A stretch of 64,000 nucleotides of DNA from Chrysoperla carnea. Taxonomy: Eukaryota; Arthropoda; Insecta; Neuroptera; Chrysopidae. The position numbers and the translations under genes were made by a program. The stretch covers positions 76,164,520 through 76,228,519 of the forward strand of contig NC_058339.1 in the NCBI RefSeq assembly GCF_905475395.1. The letters are read 5' to 3'. The notes under the pieces are model-generated. The model was not told the DNA's origin and made no database searches. It saw only the letters and a list, made by a program, of their open reading frames with translations. Positions 46,061-57,065 of this stretch are shown here, one piece after another; position 1 is the first letter of the stretch; each line of letters opens with the position of its first letter.

Positions 46061-46132
46061 GTTTCCGTGGTGTAGTGGTTATCACATCCGCCTAACACGC
46101 GGAAGGTCCCCGGTTCAATCCCGGGCGGAAAC
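46061..46132 (+). tRNA. tRNA-Val-AAC: tRNA-Val(AAC)
   Basis: 72 nt with intact stems and anticodon AAC. One base differs from the 16214 copy: the T loop reads TTCAATC where the other has TTCGATC, so the B box is GGTTCAATCCC. This purine change is tolerated in eukaryotic tRNAs. A strong TTTTTTT terminator begins two to three bases after the gene. TCATC precedes it. Confidence 0.95.
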
Positions 46133-46769
46133 AATTTTTTTACGCAGAATATCATGTAATGTTAGCCATCAGTTATTTTGCCTTTCACGCGTCCAATAAA
46201 ATTTCATCCCCTCTATGAAATATTATTTTATGACTTAACACCAGCAAATTTTGAAAGTATAAAAATCGCGTTTTCACTAAAAATTGTATTAAATTCAATT
46301 CATTACAGTTTTCCAAAATTTAATTTATAAAACCTATATTTTTGCTTTGCTTATAAACGGAATAATTATCATATTTAGATCAAAAATTTAATTTATAACT
46401 TGTCAAAATTTATGATAATATATTTCAAACATCCAATCCATCCCGGAAAAGAATTATTATATGTAAATTAAATACTTACTAATAAAATATCTGAGGCATA
46501 AAGTCGGTATCTTTTTTTTTTAAATAAATGATAAATGCTTTCAAAAAATTGATTGTTTTTTCTCTTGCGTTATTCTTAAACTAAATATTATTCAAAAAGA
46601 AGTATTTAAAAAAAATCACCTGAAGATATATTTTGATTCATTTACACGTCTGCGTCTTACAGTTAACAAATATAATTTAATATACATTAAGAAAGAAATT
46701 AACTATTGTTCAATCGCTATAGTTTGAACTACTTCAAACTACGCAAGTAGAAGATCAGTAATTTAAGCC
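46133..46769. other. AT-rich stretch
   Basis: The tRNA terminator T run lies at its start; otherwise nothing was recognised. Confidence 0.4.
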
Positions 46770-46792
46770 AGGGTTGCCAGATGGGCAACCCT
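46770..46792. repeat. GC-rich 9-bp perfect hairpin
   Basis: AGGGTTGCC-agatg-GGCAACCCT. The word CAGGGTTGCC also occurs inside the left arm of the family J foldback (about 10291), whose relative starts here at 46803. Confidence 0.85.
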
Positions 46793-46802
46793 TCTTATTT
46801 TT

Positions 46803-47009
46803 TCTATAATTGATAATTGCGAGCAACTTTTCTGAATTACATTTTGTCCACTTATAAAAAGGAACGGTAGTTTACCAAAAAGAAAAATAGTGATTTACAT
46901 AATTTTCAGAATAAGCAAAATTTTTAATAAAGAATGACTTTTGTTCTTAAAATGAAAAATAAGAAATTTTATAAGTATAGCTATCTCTACCCGGGGACAC
47001 ACTATAAAT
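46803..47009. mobile_element. family J, single-arm relic
   Basis: ATAATTGATAATTGCGAGCAAC, CACTTATAAAAAGGAACGGTAGTTTACC, TTCAGAATAAGCAAAATTTTT and ATAAGTATAGCTATCTCTACCC then GGGGACACACTAT match the right arm at 10671-10922 with an internal deletion of about 45 bp. Confidence 0.75.
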
Positions 47010-47013
47010 GATA

Positions 47014-47225
47014 GTTTTAAATTTACAGACAGTTTAAAAAGAACTTTTCAAAAGAGAAATGAAAACGCCCGATCGTTGTGACGTAATAATGTTAATTGAA
47101 TGGTATACACCGAATATAATTATTAATTAACATTATGACGTTACATGATCTTTTACGAACATTTTTTTGTAGGGCGTTTCGTATCCCTTTTGAAAAGTTC
47201 TTTTAAAACTGTAACTTTAAAATTT
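47014..47225. repeat. foldback element, about 90-bp arms
   Basis: CAGTTTAAAAAGAACTTTTCAAAAG (47030) is mirrored by CTTTTGAAAAGTTCTTTTAAAACTG (to 47211). AACGCCC mirrors GGGCGTT and GTGACGTAATAATGTTAATT mirrors AATTAACATTATGACGTTAC. The arms extend outward into TTTTAAA/TTTAAAA. It lies directly against the family J relic. Confidence 0.8.
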
Positions 47226-47754
47226 TCGAAAAATAAGTTTAAAATTTTTTTTACAAAATCCCAATTATTTTAAGTTCAAACTATAGTGAATGTAATATAT
47301 AAAGTCATATTACAGTAAACGATACAATGCATTCGTATATAACAGATGAATATTATTATTATTATATTATGATGAGAAAGTTTAAAGTTAAAAATCTGTC
47401 TATTAATATTGTTATTAATATCAAATTAATAACTCAATAGATATTATTTTATAAAAAAATAGTATATATTTAATATTAATGATAGTAAGTTACTTAGCTT
47501 ATAGCTCATGTTGTTAGCTTACTTAGCTGTTGGTAAGTTGTTTTTTTGGTTTAGGCTATATAACACAGGTTTTCGTGTTGTTTTGTTACTTAATTAACAT
47601 TTATTACAAAAGAAGTATTCTGTCAAGTCTGTGATGGAAAGCACATGTCCGTGGATAGTAATGGTTCTGTATGTCTTGCGTGAATTATTAAATTATTGTT
47701 TTATCAAAAACCGATATATCGATTGTAGTCCACATGTTAGGTGACGATTATTTT
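47226..47754. other. AT-rich stretch
   Basis: A (TAT)n microsatellite lies at 47351-47369. No gene was recognised. Confidence 0.4.
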
Positions 47755-47870
47755 TTAACCCCCGAACGACAAAAAAGGAGCTTATGTTTCCGTACACGAA
47801 AAACTAAAAAATTGGCCATGATCTTCAAAATTGATTCAGTTTGGAAAAGTAATGACATATAATTTTAACA
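47755..47870 (-). repeat. family F fragment
   Basis: TTTTAACCCCCGAACGACAAAAAAG, CGTACACGAAAAACTAAAAAATTGGCCATGATCTTCAAAATTGATTCAG matches 49580-49640, where the same words read CCGTAATCGGAATAACTAAAAAATAGGCC. Confidence 0.65.
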
Positions 47871-48812
47871 TATAAATAATTACTATGGAAATGAATGGTC
47901 AAATAAACCTGGTTCAATTCATTTCGAAAAATGAAATGGTAAAATACTTAGGTAATTTAAAACAATATAGGTACGACAGCTGAAAATACTTTCGAGAGTA
48001 TATTTTAAGATGGCTGAATTTCGGATATTAGTTTTCTTAATAAATTTAGGTTAAGATGAAGTAAGTCTTGCATATGAGAACAGTGGCATTAATTAACACG
48101 GGACGCTTTCTGTAAAGTAACCAAATTTCTGTCCGGAAAATTTACATAATATTATCGAATTATAAAACCAAATCCTATTAAAATTACAGCCCTACTAAAA
48201 TGGTTTGATTTTTTTTTTAAATTTAATTTTTAGAGCTTTTTTCAAGAATGCGAACTACTAAATGCAATCCATTTCAGCTAGCAGACTTACTTTAACTAAT
48301 GAAAATTTCAAAAGGAAAATTAATTTTCAAAATCCAGCCAGAAATATCTATAATCAACTTTTCCTGATTTCATTGACTCTTTCCGCTGCCATCAGTGCCA
48401 TCAATTCAGTTGTTTTTACTATTAAATTTGTCGGTACCGCAGATACAGGATCCTAGAAAAAGAAAAATATTATAATTATCAGTAAAAATATAAAAATGTA
48501 TAATTTATTACATTTTGTGTTATATTATAGATGATAATAAATATAAATAAATATATTTTTAATATTTTTTTGCTATGAATATTAAAAATTATTATTATTT
48601 TATAATTTATTTTTATTTACAACACTGACAACTAATTACCTTCTTAGTTCTTTGTTTTTCATTTCTAAGAGCTACAAAAATAACTTACAAAATAATTACA
48701 TTTACATTTTCTCCTTGTTGGTATAAGTTTATCTCGAAGTAAGGATAAATTCGTTCTAAATTTGGATAATATTCTCATATTCAACCAATTAAAATGTGAA
48801 AAAAAATTAAAT
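47871..48812. other. AT-rich stretch, chance frame
   Basis: A 64-codon frame (48262-48456) has no known domain. The eight-T run (minus strand) at 48800-48807 can terminate the tRNA gene that follows. Confidence 0.4.
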
Positions 48813-48884
48813 GTTTCCGCCCGGGATCGAACCGGGGACCTTCCGCGTGTTAGGCGGATGTGATAACCACTACACCACGCAAAC
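48813..48884 (-). tRNA. tRNA-Val-AAC: tRNA-Val(AAC) with acceptor-stem mismatch
   Basis: The sequence is identical to the 16214 copy except that the 5' acceptor strand is GTTTGCG where the others have GTTTCCG. Position 5 (G) therefore faces G at position 68. The anticodon AAC, A box and B box are intact, so pol III could still transcribe it, but folding and RNase P/Z processing may suffer. A second GTTTCCG stands at 48902-48908 (minus strand), just upstream. A family A insertion begins about 47 bp upstream of the 5' end. It may be on its way to becoming a pseudogene. Confidence 0.88.
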
Positions 48885-48930
48885 GGTATATTTTTAATAA
48901 ACGGAAACAGCCATTTGCAGTTTTAATAGA

Positions 48931-49415
48931 AACAAGTGAAAACCAACAATTGACTGAGTTAATTGTTGAAATACCATGCATAGTCAGTGTTGATTTCTTT
49001 ATCACATTACACATACAAACATGTGACACATACATAACTGATAATCAAGTATGGTACATATTGAAAAATTTACGCCTAATTGGCGCCCTCACGGGTAAAT
49101 AGTGATGTTTACGAAAAAAGTTGTTTAATTTTTGATAAGGAACATTTTTTACATTTAAACTTTTGTTCTATCTCTAACGGTTTACAAGATGGGTCCTACG
49201 GACCCAAGACCCAATTGACCTATGATGCTCATTTACGAACTTGACCTCACTTTTTACGTCCTGAGTACGCTGTAAAAATTCAGCTCGATAGACGGACGGA
49301 CTATCGGAAATGGACTAATTAGGTGATTTTATGAACACCTATGACAAAATTTTTTTCCTAGCATCATAATTTTTAAGCGTTACAAACTTGGGACTAGACT
49401 TAATATACTATGTAA
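48931..49415 (-). mobile_element. family A, copy next to a tRNA gene
   Basis: It starts ACAAGTGAAAACCAACAATTG and ends with TTACAAACTTGGGACTAGACTTAATATAC. The (CCGT)n stretch is shortened and the two flanking phrases (CAGCTCGATA...GACGGACGGAC) are joined by a deletion of the ACACGATAACTC segment. It otherwise closely matches the 53133 copy. Confidence 0.85.
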
Positions 49416-49424
49416 ATGTTTTCT

Positions 49425-49742
49425 GGGATAAGTTTTTCCGCTATGTGTGTGTGTCTGCCTGCATGCCTGTCCGTCTGTGGCATCGTAGTGTCTAAACGGA
49501 TGATCCGATTATTATTCTTTTTATTTCGTTTGAAAGATAACTTAATGTAAAGTGTTCTTACCTATATTTAGGGTGGGTTCCGTAATCGGAATAACTAAAA
49601 AATAGGCCATGATCCTCAAAATCGATTGAGTTTGAAGAAGGCTCTAAGGAAAAGGCAATTTAATGTAGAGTGTTCTTATCTATGTTTCAAGTGCGAGTTT
49701 AGGGTTCAGTACCCAAAGTTTTTTTGCGGGGGTTTTTAAAAT
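49425..49742 (-). mobile_element. family F element, longest copy
   Basis: Inverted relative to 38124: CGCTATGTGTGTGTGTCTGCC, CCGTCTGTGGCATCGTAGTG, GTTTGAAAGATAACTTAATGTAAAGTGTTCTTACC, GGCCATGATCCTCAAAATCG and GGGTTCAGTACCC. The AAAGTGTTCTTA and TAGAGTGTTCTTA blocks occur twice about 115 bp apart, a partial internal duplication. Confidence 0.75.
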
Positions 49743-50758
49743 ATTGTAAATTTCACTTGTAACATGAAATATATCTGATTAAGGTAGTTCCTCCGCGACA
49801 GTCCAGTCAAAAAGTTTTGGACTAATACTATCATTCAATGCATTAACTGTGCTATGACTATTATACATATACCATATATTATTTTCACAAGACTGTAGTT
49901 ACACACTAATTTATCTCCTATACGTATACAGACACACACAATGATATATACGTTTACCATTAGTTTCTGTATCCTCTCCACAAAAAACATCGCTAAAACG
50001 AGTTATTTATTTAAGTTTTTTATCGAAACTATATGGTAAATAATTTTTATTTTTTTTATATATTTTCTAAATATAGTATTCTTCATTATATTAGTTTTTC
50101 ATAGAGATGGTGAACGTCATTCATTGATAAATAAATATAATATTTGTAAATTTGTGTATTTTTATACACTTCTCCCATGTACACGTACAAATTGCGTCAC
50201 TTTTAATTGCTAATATCTCATGTATGACATGGTAAATCATCTTCTAATTTTAACAGCATGTGTATTATGAATTAAATATTTTATATTCTGAGTTTTGAGA
50301 AATTCTTGAAATATCACTTTCGTGTAGGTACTACCTTAATAATAATAACTTTGTATAAATAAATAGATAAAATGATTAGAATATTTTCTCATATAATATA
50401 AGTAAGTACCTACATAAATATTTTACATATTTACATACATTTTAGATATAAATAAGATTTAAAATAGTTGGTAACATTTTAATAATATAAATAAATCTAT
50501 TTTGTATTTTGTAAGAACTTATTTGAATCTATTTGATCGATAAATATGTCAATATGAAGAAAATAACTATTAAAACAACATTACAAATGTATTAATTATT
50601 ATATTTTCATGTATATAGAATTTATTGTATGTTGCAATAGAAGGTATTTATTCACTGCCATTATGCAGGAATTAATTATAAAATAAGAAATCGTGAATAT
50701 ATCTCCTTCTTAAACTTCGAAGAAATCGGTTATATTAGTTTGAATTCCATTCAAAAAG
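49743..50758. other. AT-rich stretch, nothing recognised
   Basis: A/T-rich DNA with dyad words such as TATATACGT; no frames of note. Confidence 0.4.
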
Positions 50759-51072
50759 CAAAAATTGTTGGCCCTTAGCGCACGATATGGCCGAACAATG
50801 TAATTGAGGGGGGTTTTATTTAATTGTCACTATTAAAAAATTAATAAGCTAGACCGATCGATTGCTTAATAATTCTCGTGTGTAGTATTAACTACTTACA
50901 ACCAAAATATTTTCTTTTACAAGAATAATAAAAATTTCAAGTGAACTTATTTGAGAGCCACTGCTTAAAATAAGATCATATGTTATAAATGGGGAGTACT
51001 TTATATTTTAGGATAGGGCGGGCTAAGATTTTTATTGCTCTTGGCCATACCTTAAAATGTATATAGACTAGT
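50759..51072 (+). repeat. family H dispersed repeat, copy 2
   Basis: It is collinear with 43002-43305 and ends CCATACCTTAAAATGTATATAGACTAG immediately before the satellite-like array. Confidence 0.8.
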
Positions 51073-51090
51073 ATATACATTTATAAAACC

Positions 51091-52083
51091 GATACAAATT
51101 TATCGTCTCCAATTTCGATAAAACTCTGTATTTAGGGTAATTTTGACCCAAAAATCGAAATTGGAGACGATAAATTTGTATCGATTTTTTGCAATTTTTT
51201 CAAGGGGTACCCCCTAGAAAATTTCGAAAAAATCGTAAAAAATTATTTGTTTCGGAATTTGATGAAACTCAGTTTATAAGGTAATTTTGACCCAAAAAAT
51301 ACAAAAATCGGTTTCATTTAACGATTGGGCGAGTAATTCTCGAGATAATACCGGAAATCGATCCGAAATATCGTTTTTTTCGAAAATTACTCGGCCAATC
51401 GCCAAATAAACTCGCTTTTTGAATTTCTTGGGTCAAAATTACCTTATAAACTGAGTTTTATCAAATTCCGAAACAAATAATTTTTTACGATTTTTTCGAA
51501 TTTTTCTAAGGGGTACCCCTTGAAAAAATTGCAAAAAATCGATACAAATTTATCGTCTCCAATTTCGATAAAACTCTGTATATAAGGTAATTTTGACCCA
51601 AAAAATACGAAAATCGGTTTCATTTAACGATTGGGCGAATAATTCTCGAGATAATATCGGAAATCGATCCGAAATATCATTTTTTTCGAAAATTACTCGG
51701 CCAATCGCCAAATAAACTCGATTTTTGAATTTCTTGGGTCAAAATTACCTTATAAACTGAGTTTCATCAAATTCCGAAACAAATAATTTTTTACGATTTT
51801 TTCGAATTTTTCTAAGGGGTACCCCTTGAAAAAATTGCAAAAAATCGATACAAATTTATCGTCTCCAATTTCGATAAAACTCTGTATATAAGGTAATTTT
51901 GACCCAAAAAATACAAAAATCGGTTTCATTTAACGATTGGGCGAATAATTCTCGAGATAATACCGGAAATCGATCCGAAATATCGTTTTTTTCTAAAATT
52001 ACTCGGCCAATCGCCAAATAAACTCGCTTTTTGAATTTCTTGGGTCAAAATTACCTTATAAACTAAGTTTCATCAAATTCCGA
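51091..52083. repeat. palindromic satellite-like array, 306-bp unit
   Basis: GATACAAATTTATCGTCTCC starts units at 51541 and 51847, a period of 306 bp. A third start at 51091 switches after about 45 bp into the reverse complement. Each unit is internally palindromic: GGTAATTTTGACCC mirrors GGGTCAAAATTACC, GATTGGGCGA mirrors TCGGCCAATC, and CTCGAGATAATACCGG with ATCGATCCGAAATATCG sits at the centre. The two complete units are nearly identical, so homogenisation or duplication is recent. GGGGTACCCC is a perfect 10-bp palindrome in each unit. Diverged relatives lie at 24141-24599. Confidence 0.88.
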
Positions 52084-52496
52084 AATTTAAATTAAATTAA
52101 ATTAATTATTTAAAACATAATTTTAAATAAATAAAAATAAAAATGTTGATTAGTATTTAAATAATTTATGAAAACCTTTAACATTACACATTATTAACAT
52201 TGCATTACTGCTCAGCATACTTAAAAAAAAAAATACCGTTCGAAAACATTAAAATTATTTTTATATATATATTTAAATAAATTGTATTAAAATTTATTAC
52301 TTAAAAGTTAATAAATAGTTAAGACAGGTACTCAACTTTTAACGAATGTAGGTACATTAAAATTAAACATAAACATAAATTAATCTTTGAGTTATTCAAT
52401 AAAAAAATTGAGTTAATTTATTTGCTGAATTTGTAGTAATTAAGAATAAATTCCTTCAATTATTTTTGTATCATTATTTTTTATACCATGTACATC
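52084..52496. other. AT-rich stretch
   Basis: Runs of A and T; TTATACCATGTACAT near 52481 looks like a family A tip at the border of family B. Confidence 0.4.
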
Positions 52497-52812
52497 TCTA
52501 TACATAAATGCAAAAGTAAGCATGTTTGTTTGTTTGTTTGCTTGTTTGTTACGCTTTCACGCTTAAACTAGCGAATGGTTTTTAATGAATCTGTACAGCA
52601 ATATAGCTGATATATCAAAATAACACATGAACTATAATTTATAAAGATATATTTTAAAAAAATAAAAAAAATTTAATTTAATTTGACATTTGAAATTACC
52701 ATAAATTACAGATTTCTGTAAAAATAGTCATTTTACATTACCTTAAATTACAGATTTCTGTAAAAATAGTCAATATAAAATATTTCATGGCCATCTTCTC
52801 TGATATACTTAA
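52497..52812 (-). mobile_element. family B element, copy 3
   Basis: It begins TACATAAATGCAAAAGTAAGC and (TTTG)n at 52524-52551, and carries CGCTTTCACGCTTAAACTAGCGAATGG. It also holds an internal 40-bp duplication: ATTACC(A/T)TAAATTACAGATTTCTGTAAAAATAGTC at about 52696 and 52738. It ends near CTTCTCTGATATACTTAAT; the CCCACCCGC end is missing. Confidence 0.8.
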
Positions 52813-53132
52813 TTTGTTATAACACTCATTGAAACTAAAAGTAGACGATTTATAAGAAATATTTTATGTATTTGAATATAGCAATGAGCATGTTGACTTA
52901 ATTTTCTTTATAACTTTAGAGGAAGAATTCTCACTACACGAATAGAAAAGTGAAGCTGCTTTTTGAAAATCTTTAGAAATGTGCAAAATATGAACGTTTA
53001 AAGCTCCTAATTAAACAAAGAGGAAAATATTGACTAGTGACGTCATTGCATGGTATCGCCATAGACATTACAAATAAATGTTTGTTTTTCAAAAAAGAGA
53101 CAGCAATATCTTTGAATGTTTGTAACTTCTTC
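52813..53132. other. AT-rich spacer
   Basis: Minus-strand frames at 52973-53243 overlap the family A start and have no domain. Confidence 0.4.
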
Positions 53133-53701
53133 ATTATACCATGCATATATGTAATATGCAAGGTATACTTCCAAGTTTAGTCCCAAGTTTGTAACGCTTA
53201 AAAATATTGATGCCACGCACAAAATTTTGGTATTGGTGTTCATAGAATCAGCTAATTAGTCCATTTCCGGTTGTTCGTCCGTCCGTCCGTCCGTCTGTGG
53301 ACACGATAACTCAAAAACGAAAAAAGATATCGAGCTGAAATTTTTACAGCGTACTCAAGACGTAAAAAGTGAGGTCAAGTTCGTAAATGAGCATCATAGG
53401 TCAATTGGGTCTTGGATTCGTAGGACCCATCTTGTAAACCGTTAGAGATAGAAGAAAAGTTTAAATGTAAAAAATGTTCCTTATCCAAAATTAAACAACT
53501 TTTGTTTGAAACATTTTTTCGTAAACATCACTGCTTACCCGTGAGGGCGCCAATTAGGCGGAAATTTTATAATATGTACTATACTTGATTATCAGTTATG
53601 TATGTGTCACATGTTTGTATGTGTAATGTGATAAAGAAATCAACACTGACTATGCATGGTATTTCAACAATTAACTCAGTCAATTGTTTGTTTTCACTTG
53701 T
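53133..53701 (+). mobile_element. family A, best-preserved full copy
   Basis: It runs from ATTATACCATGCATATATG to CAATTGTTTGTTTTCACTTGT. TCGTCCGTCCGTCCGTCCGTC lies at 53275-53295. Segment order matches the copies at 25062 and 29883 with no internal rearrangement. At about 570 bp with no frame longer than chance, it is non-autonomous. The two ends are not inverted repeats of each other, so it is not a simple TIR MITE. Confidence 0.88.
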
Positions 53702-54415
53702 TTTTTTAATTTTTAATTTAACTTTCAAGTTTTGTTATGGTATCAAGTCTACTTTTACAATTTCACATCAGAAAACTACCCTATTGTTCAGAGGAGGTCG
53801 TCTATTTTTAACATCTATTTAGAATTTTATTTCATTCTGTAAAAAATGGGTTTACGATGGACAATCTTCCTTAAATATTATTTTATTCAAATAATCATTT
53901 TATGATTATTACTTGTAGATTTTTGATATTGACTTTTTTGTTGTTGTTTATAAACTGAAGACAATAATTTTTCGTATATTTCATGCTGTGTTATTATATT
54001 TTATTGGTTCTTTATTTAAGCATAATAAAAAAGTTATTTATTTCATTTTTATTCTGAGATGTGGTAGTCATTCATACTTTAATTCCATTGTTTTTATTGT
54101 ATTGTTTTTGTTTGTAACAGACGCAATAATGTCAACCAACAAAATTTATAAATATAAAAATTATTATCCGAGACAAATGTTTCATAAACTTGTCTACAAT
54201 TTTTTCGATATTATTATCTTATAAATAAATATTCATTTCCTTCGGGATTTTCATCGCATAAAAAGACTCTTTGCAAGCATTTTCTACATTGTTCTCTATC
54301 AATCACTCAAAAGTGATATTAATTCTTTGTATGTACATTTAACGTGATTCATTATTCCAATGCTGTTTTTGTAATGCCTTATTTTTATAATAATGAATTT
54401 TTCCAAACAATTCCA
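53702..54415. other. AT-rich stretch, chance frames
   Basis: A 78-codon frame at 53988-54224 is very rich in Phe, Ile and Tyr. Nothing was recognised. Confidence 0.4.
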
Positions 54416-54465
54416 GTAATCGGAACACTCGTGATTTTTATGGAGTTCTGATTATCGAGAATGTG
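54416..54465. repeat. pogo-like terminal motif, second site
   Basis: CAGTAATCGGAACACT is identical to 18371-18386 and is followed by GGAGTTCTGATTATCGAGAA, which resembles a mirrored GATAATCGGAAC end. Confidence 0.35.
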
Positions 54466-55689
54466 GTAAGTGTATTGTGAAAAATGATTGTAGCAAGAAA
54501 AAAAATGCTTTTTCAAGTTTAAATTTTTTATTTTTCAAAAGTGTCCATGGGCTTTATAATTCCTTATCAATACTGAGATCATTTAACCAAATTTATTTAG
54601 TTCCAGTAAACCAAAGATCGTACAGCGAAAATGAAATGGGTTTTGATAACTTCAAACAATGCTTTTGAAGTGCTTTTATGTATTTAGCGATTAAAAATTT
54701 TTTATTCAATATTTATTGTAAAGCTAAAGAAGCAATTTTAAATGTTTTTACATGTTTGTGAATCGTAGTAGCAGCTATGCTGTTGTTATTTCGTTGATTT
54801 CCAAAGTACTTTAGTCCTCTCGCTAATGGTATGTTGAATGTTAATATATATAAAGTACACCTTCCTATACAATTATTAGCTTTGCGCAGTGGCAATATCG
54901 TAACTAATGAGGTCCAACCGAGGTGCGATTATTGCTAGTTGAAAACTTTAACCAATACCCCGCTTTGTGGTCATGAAAAACTGACCGCTACGGCAATTTT
55001 TGTAAGTCCCTACGGGGATTGTTAAATATAATCAAAAAATTATGTAAATGATATGTTCATGTGTAATAATAACAGAAATAATTGATAGACAGTAAATTCA
55101 TAAAAAATTATCCCGTTTGTACAAGTATTGTTGTGAGGGTCCCTGATTCAAAAAAAGTGGTTTTTAAACTTGGAACATAGGGTCAATTTGGTCATAATTC
55201 CAGGCGATTTTTTCACTAAGCTTTTTTTCAAGGGTATTCCCTCTAAGCCAAAACAAGATTATTGGTATAAGCCATTAGGATTGGTATAAGCCACATATCC
55301 AGGACAATTCGAGAACCTCGAGTACCTTTATACAAATTCTAGGTAGAGGCTGAGGGGAGAGCAGTGAAACTTCGTATCAGGGTTTATATCAACAAGGTCC
55401 TAGATTTGATATAACTCCCCTCTGGGACCCCCTTTCCCTGGAGCCGTGGAGCTGGAGTGGATGAAATCGTCAAAAGTGGTTAAATCAACCCTACCCAAAA
55501 TTGTCTAAATCAAAAACTATTTAAAATGTCTTACCAAACTACATCCTTCTAAAGCCAAATTAGTGAAGTTAAGAAACTGAAGCTTTTCCTTCTTTTTAAA
55601 TAACTCTTACAATTGGCTGCTTTCAATAAAACTATTACAAGAATAATATATTAATTTTATAATATAATCTGTTCATATTATTTTATAAT
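54466..55689. other. mixed stretch with a GC-richer part
   Basis: 54900-55500 is clearly less AT-rich than the surroundings (CCTAGATTTGATATAACTCC, GGACCCCCTTTCCCTGGAGCC). It has no self-match in the window and no recognisable frame. It could be unique sequence or a repeat represented once here. Confidence 0.35.
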
Positions 55690-55872
55690 ATAATAGTCTT
55701 GTCCGATGTTTCGGCCCGTAAATTTTTTTTTGTTTTCAATAATTTAAGGTTTTAATAGTTTTTTTTTTTTTTCTTTTTAATTTCCACAGGCTAATTTTGG
55801 AGAAATCTATGAAAACATATCATCCATCTACTATTTCCTTATAAGACCAATGTTAAATAGGCCTATTTTTGA
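55690..55872 (-). repeat. family E fragment
   Basis: Inverted: TTTTGTTTTCAATAA, TTTAATTTCCACAGGC, GGAGAAATCTATGAAAACATATCATCCATCTAC and TAAGACCAATGTTAAATAGGCC match the first half of the 34769 copy. Confidence 0.7.
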
Positions 55873-56596
55873 ATAGGTAATCATGTCAAGATCAATTGTT
55901 TGTCAAAATTTTGTTTCTACATTCAATACATTTTGATTTGATCTAAACTTATAATACCTTTATACATAATAAATGAGATGACAGAAAATGTTAAAACAAA
56001 AGTCAAAATCCATAAAATATAAATATTTATCTTATCCACAAAATGAATTTATGCAGTAACCATTTATTATTAACAACAACAAAGATGATTTCACCGATGT
56101 GAAACAAGACAAGAGAAAGACGGATGTTTAATGACTTCTTTCTGTTTTTATTTAAACAGTCATGGACAAAAAAAAAACCTTTTAGACCTCAATTAGCACT
56201 AACCATTTTTTTTCTTTTAATTTAAAACAAAAATGAATGAGTTCCATCATGTTGAAACCTGTTTAAAGGGTCACATTGTCTTTTTTGTGCAGTTTTTTTT
56301 TATTTTTATTTTAGTTTGTTTGAAGATAAGATCGCCTTTTAAAAGTCAGTCAATATAAATTTTTTGTAATAGCTAATAGACTTAAGGAGATCCTTGTAGT
56401 TTTGTCTTGCTTATAAATAAATTGGTTTAAAATAAAGTCGGGATCGATAAATCCCTTAATCGAGAGTTCTTTACAACAATTTTTTTTTTTGTCGAATAAA
56501 TCGTTCGATCAAATTTAAGCATACAGATAACCATTTTTTACCGGGAACTCGTAAAATTTAAATTAGCTACGAATATTTAACCTTCGAATTCTTTTA
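55873..56596. other. AT-rich stretch
   Basis: Poly-A and poly-T runs; nothing recognised. Confidence 0.4.
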
Positions 56597-56862
56597 TACA
56601 GGGTGGGCCATTTTAATATAAACACCTAAATATCTCGTTTTGAAGTTAACCAATCCGAAAATAACTGGAGCAAAAGTTTTATGGGTGTATCCTGTTCTGA
56701 CATCAGATTGAACCGAGTTTTTTGGGTTTCTTTAATAGCGAATTTAAATCCCAAACGGTAAGGGATAGAATAACACTTTAAATTAGAAAGGTGATCGTCA
56801 TAAAAAAATTGACAATTTTTGTTCAAAACATTTTTTCGAAAAAAATTAGCTTTCGGAACCTT
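56597..56862 (+). mobile_element. family C, left-arm copy
   Basis: It begins TATACAGGGTGGGCCATTTTAAT, the cleanest example of the family terminus, then carries TATCTCGTTTTGAAGTTAACC, CTGTTCTGACATCAGATTG, AACGGTAAGGGATAGAATAACACTTT and AAAACATTTTTTCG. It stops after TTAGCTTTCGG; the second arm is absent. Confidence 0.75.
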
Positions 56863-57065
56863 AAAACCAGGTTACCAAAAAAATTTAACACGAAAGTCTG
56901 TCAATACAAAAAATATTTATGAATTACCTGATTGAATTATAAAAGCCCTAAATTCCAAGACAATTATGCCAAAATCAATATCTTAGATCATTTCTGAGTG
57001 ACACTTCAATTTTACGTCCTTGGGTACATTTTTGGGTGATTCTGATGTACAACAATTTACTTTTT

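Noticed and set aside
51091-52083. CRISPR-like array
   Set aside because: The repeated units are long (306 bp), contiguous and palindromic without spacers, and the context is eukaryotic.
25062-53701. Family A as Helitrons
   Set aside because: A small hairpin lies near the ACTTGT end, but the CTRR 3' terminus and 5' TC rule are not met clearly.
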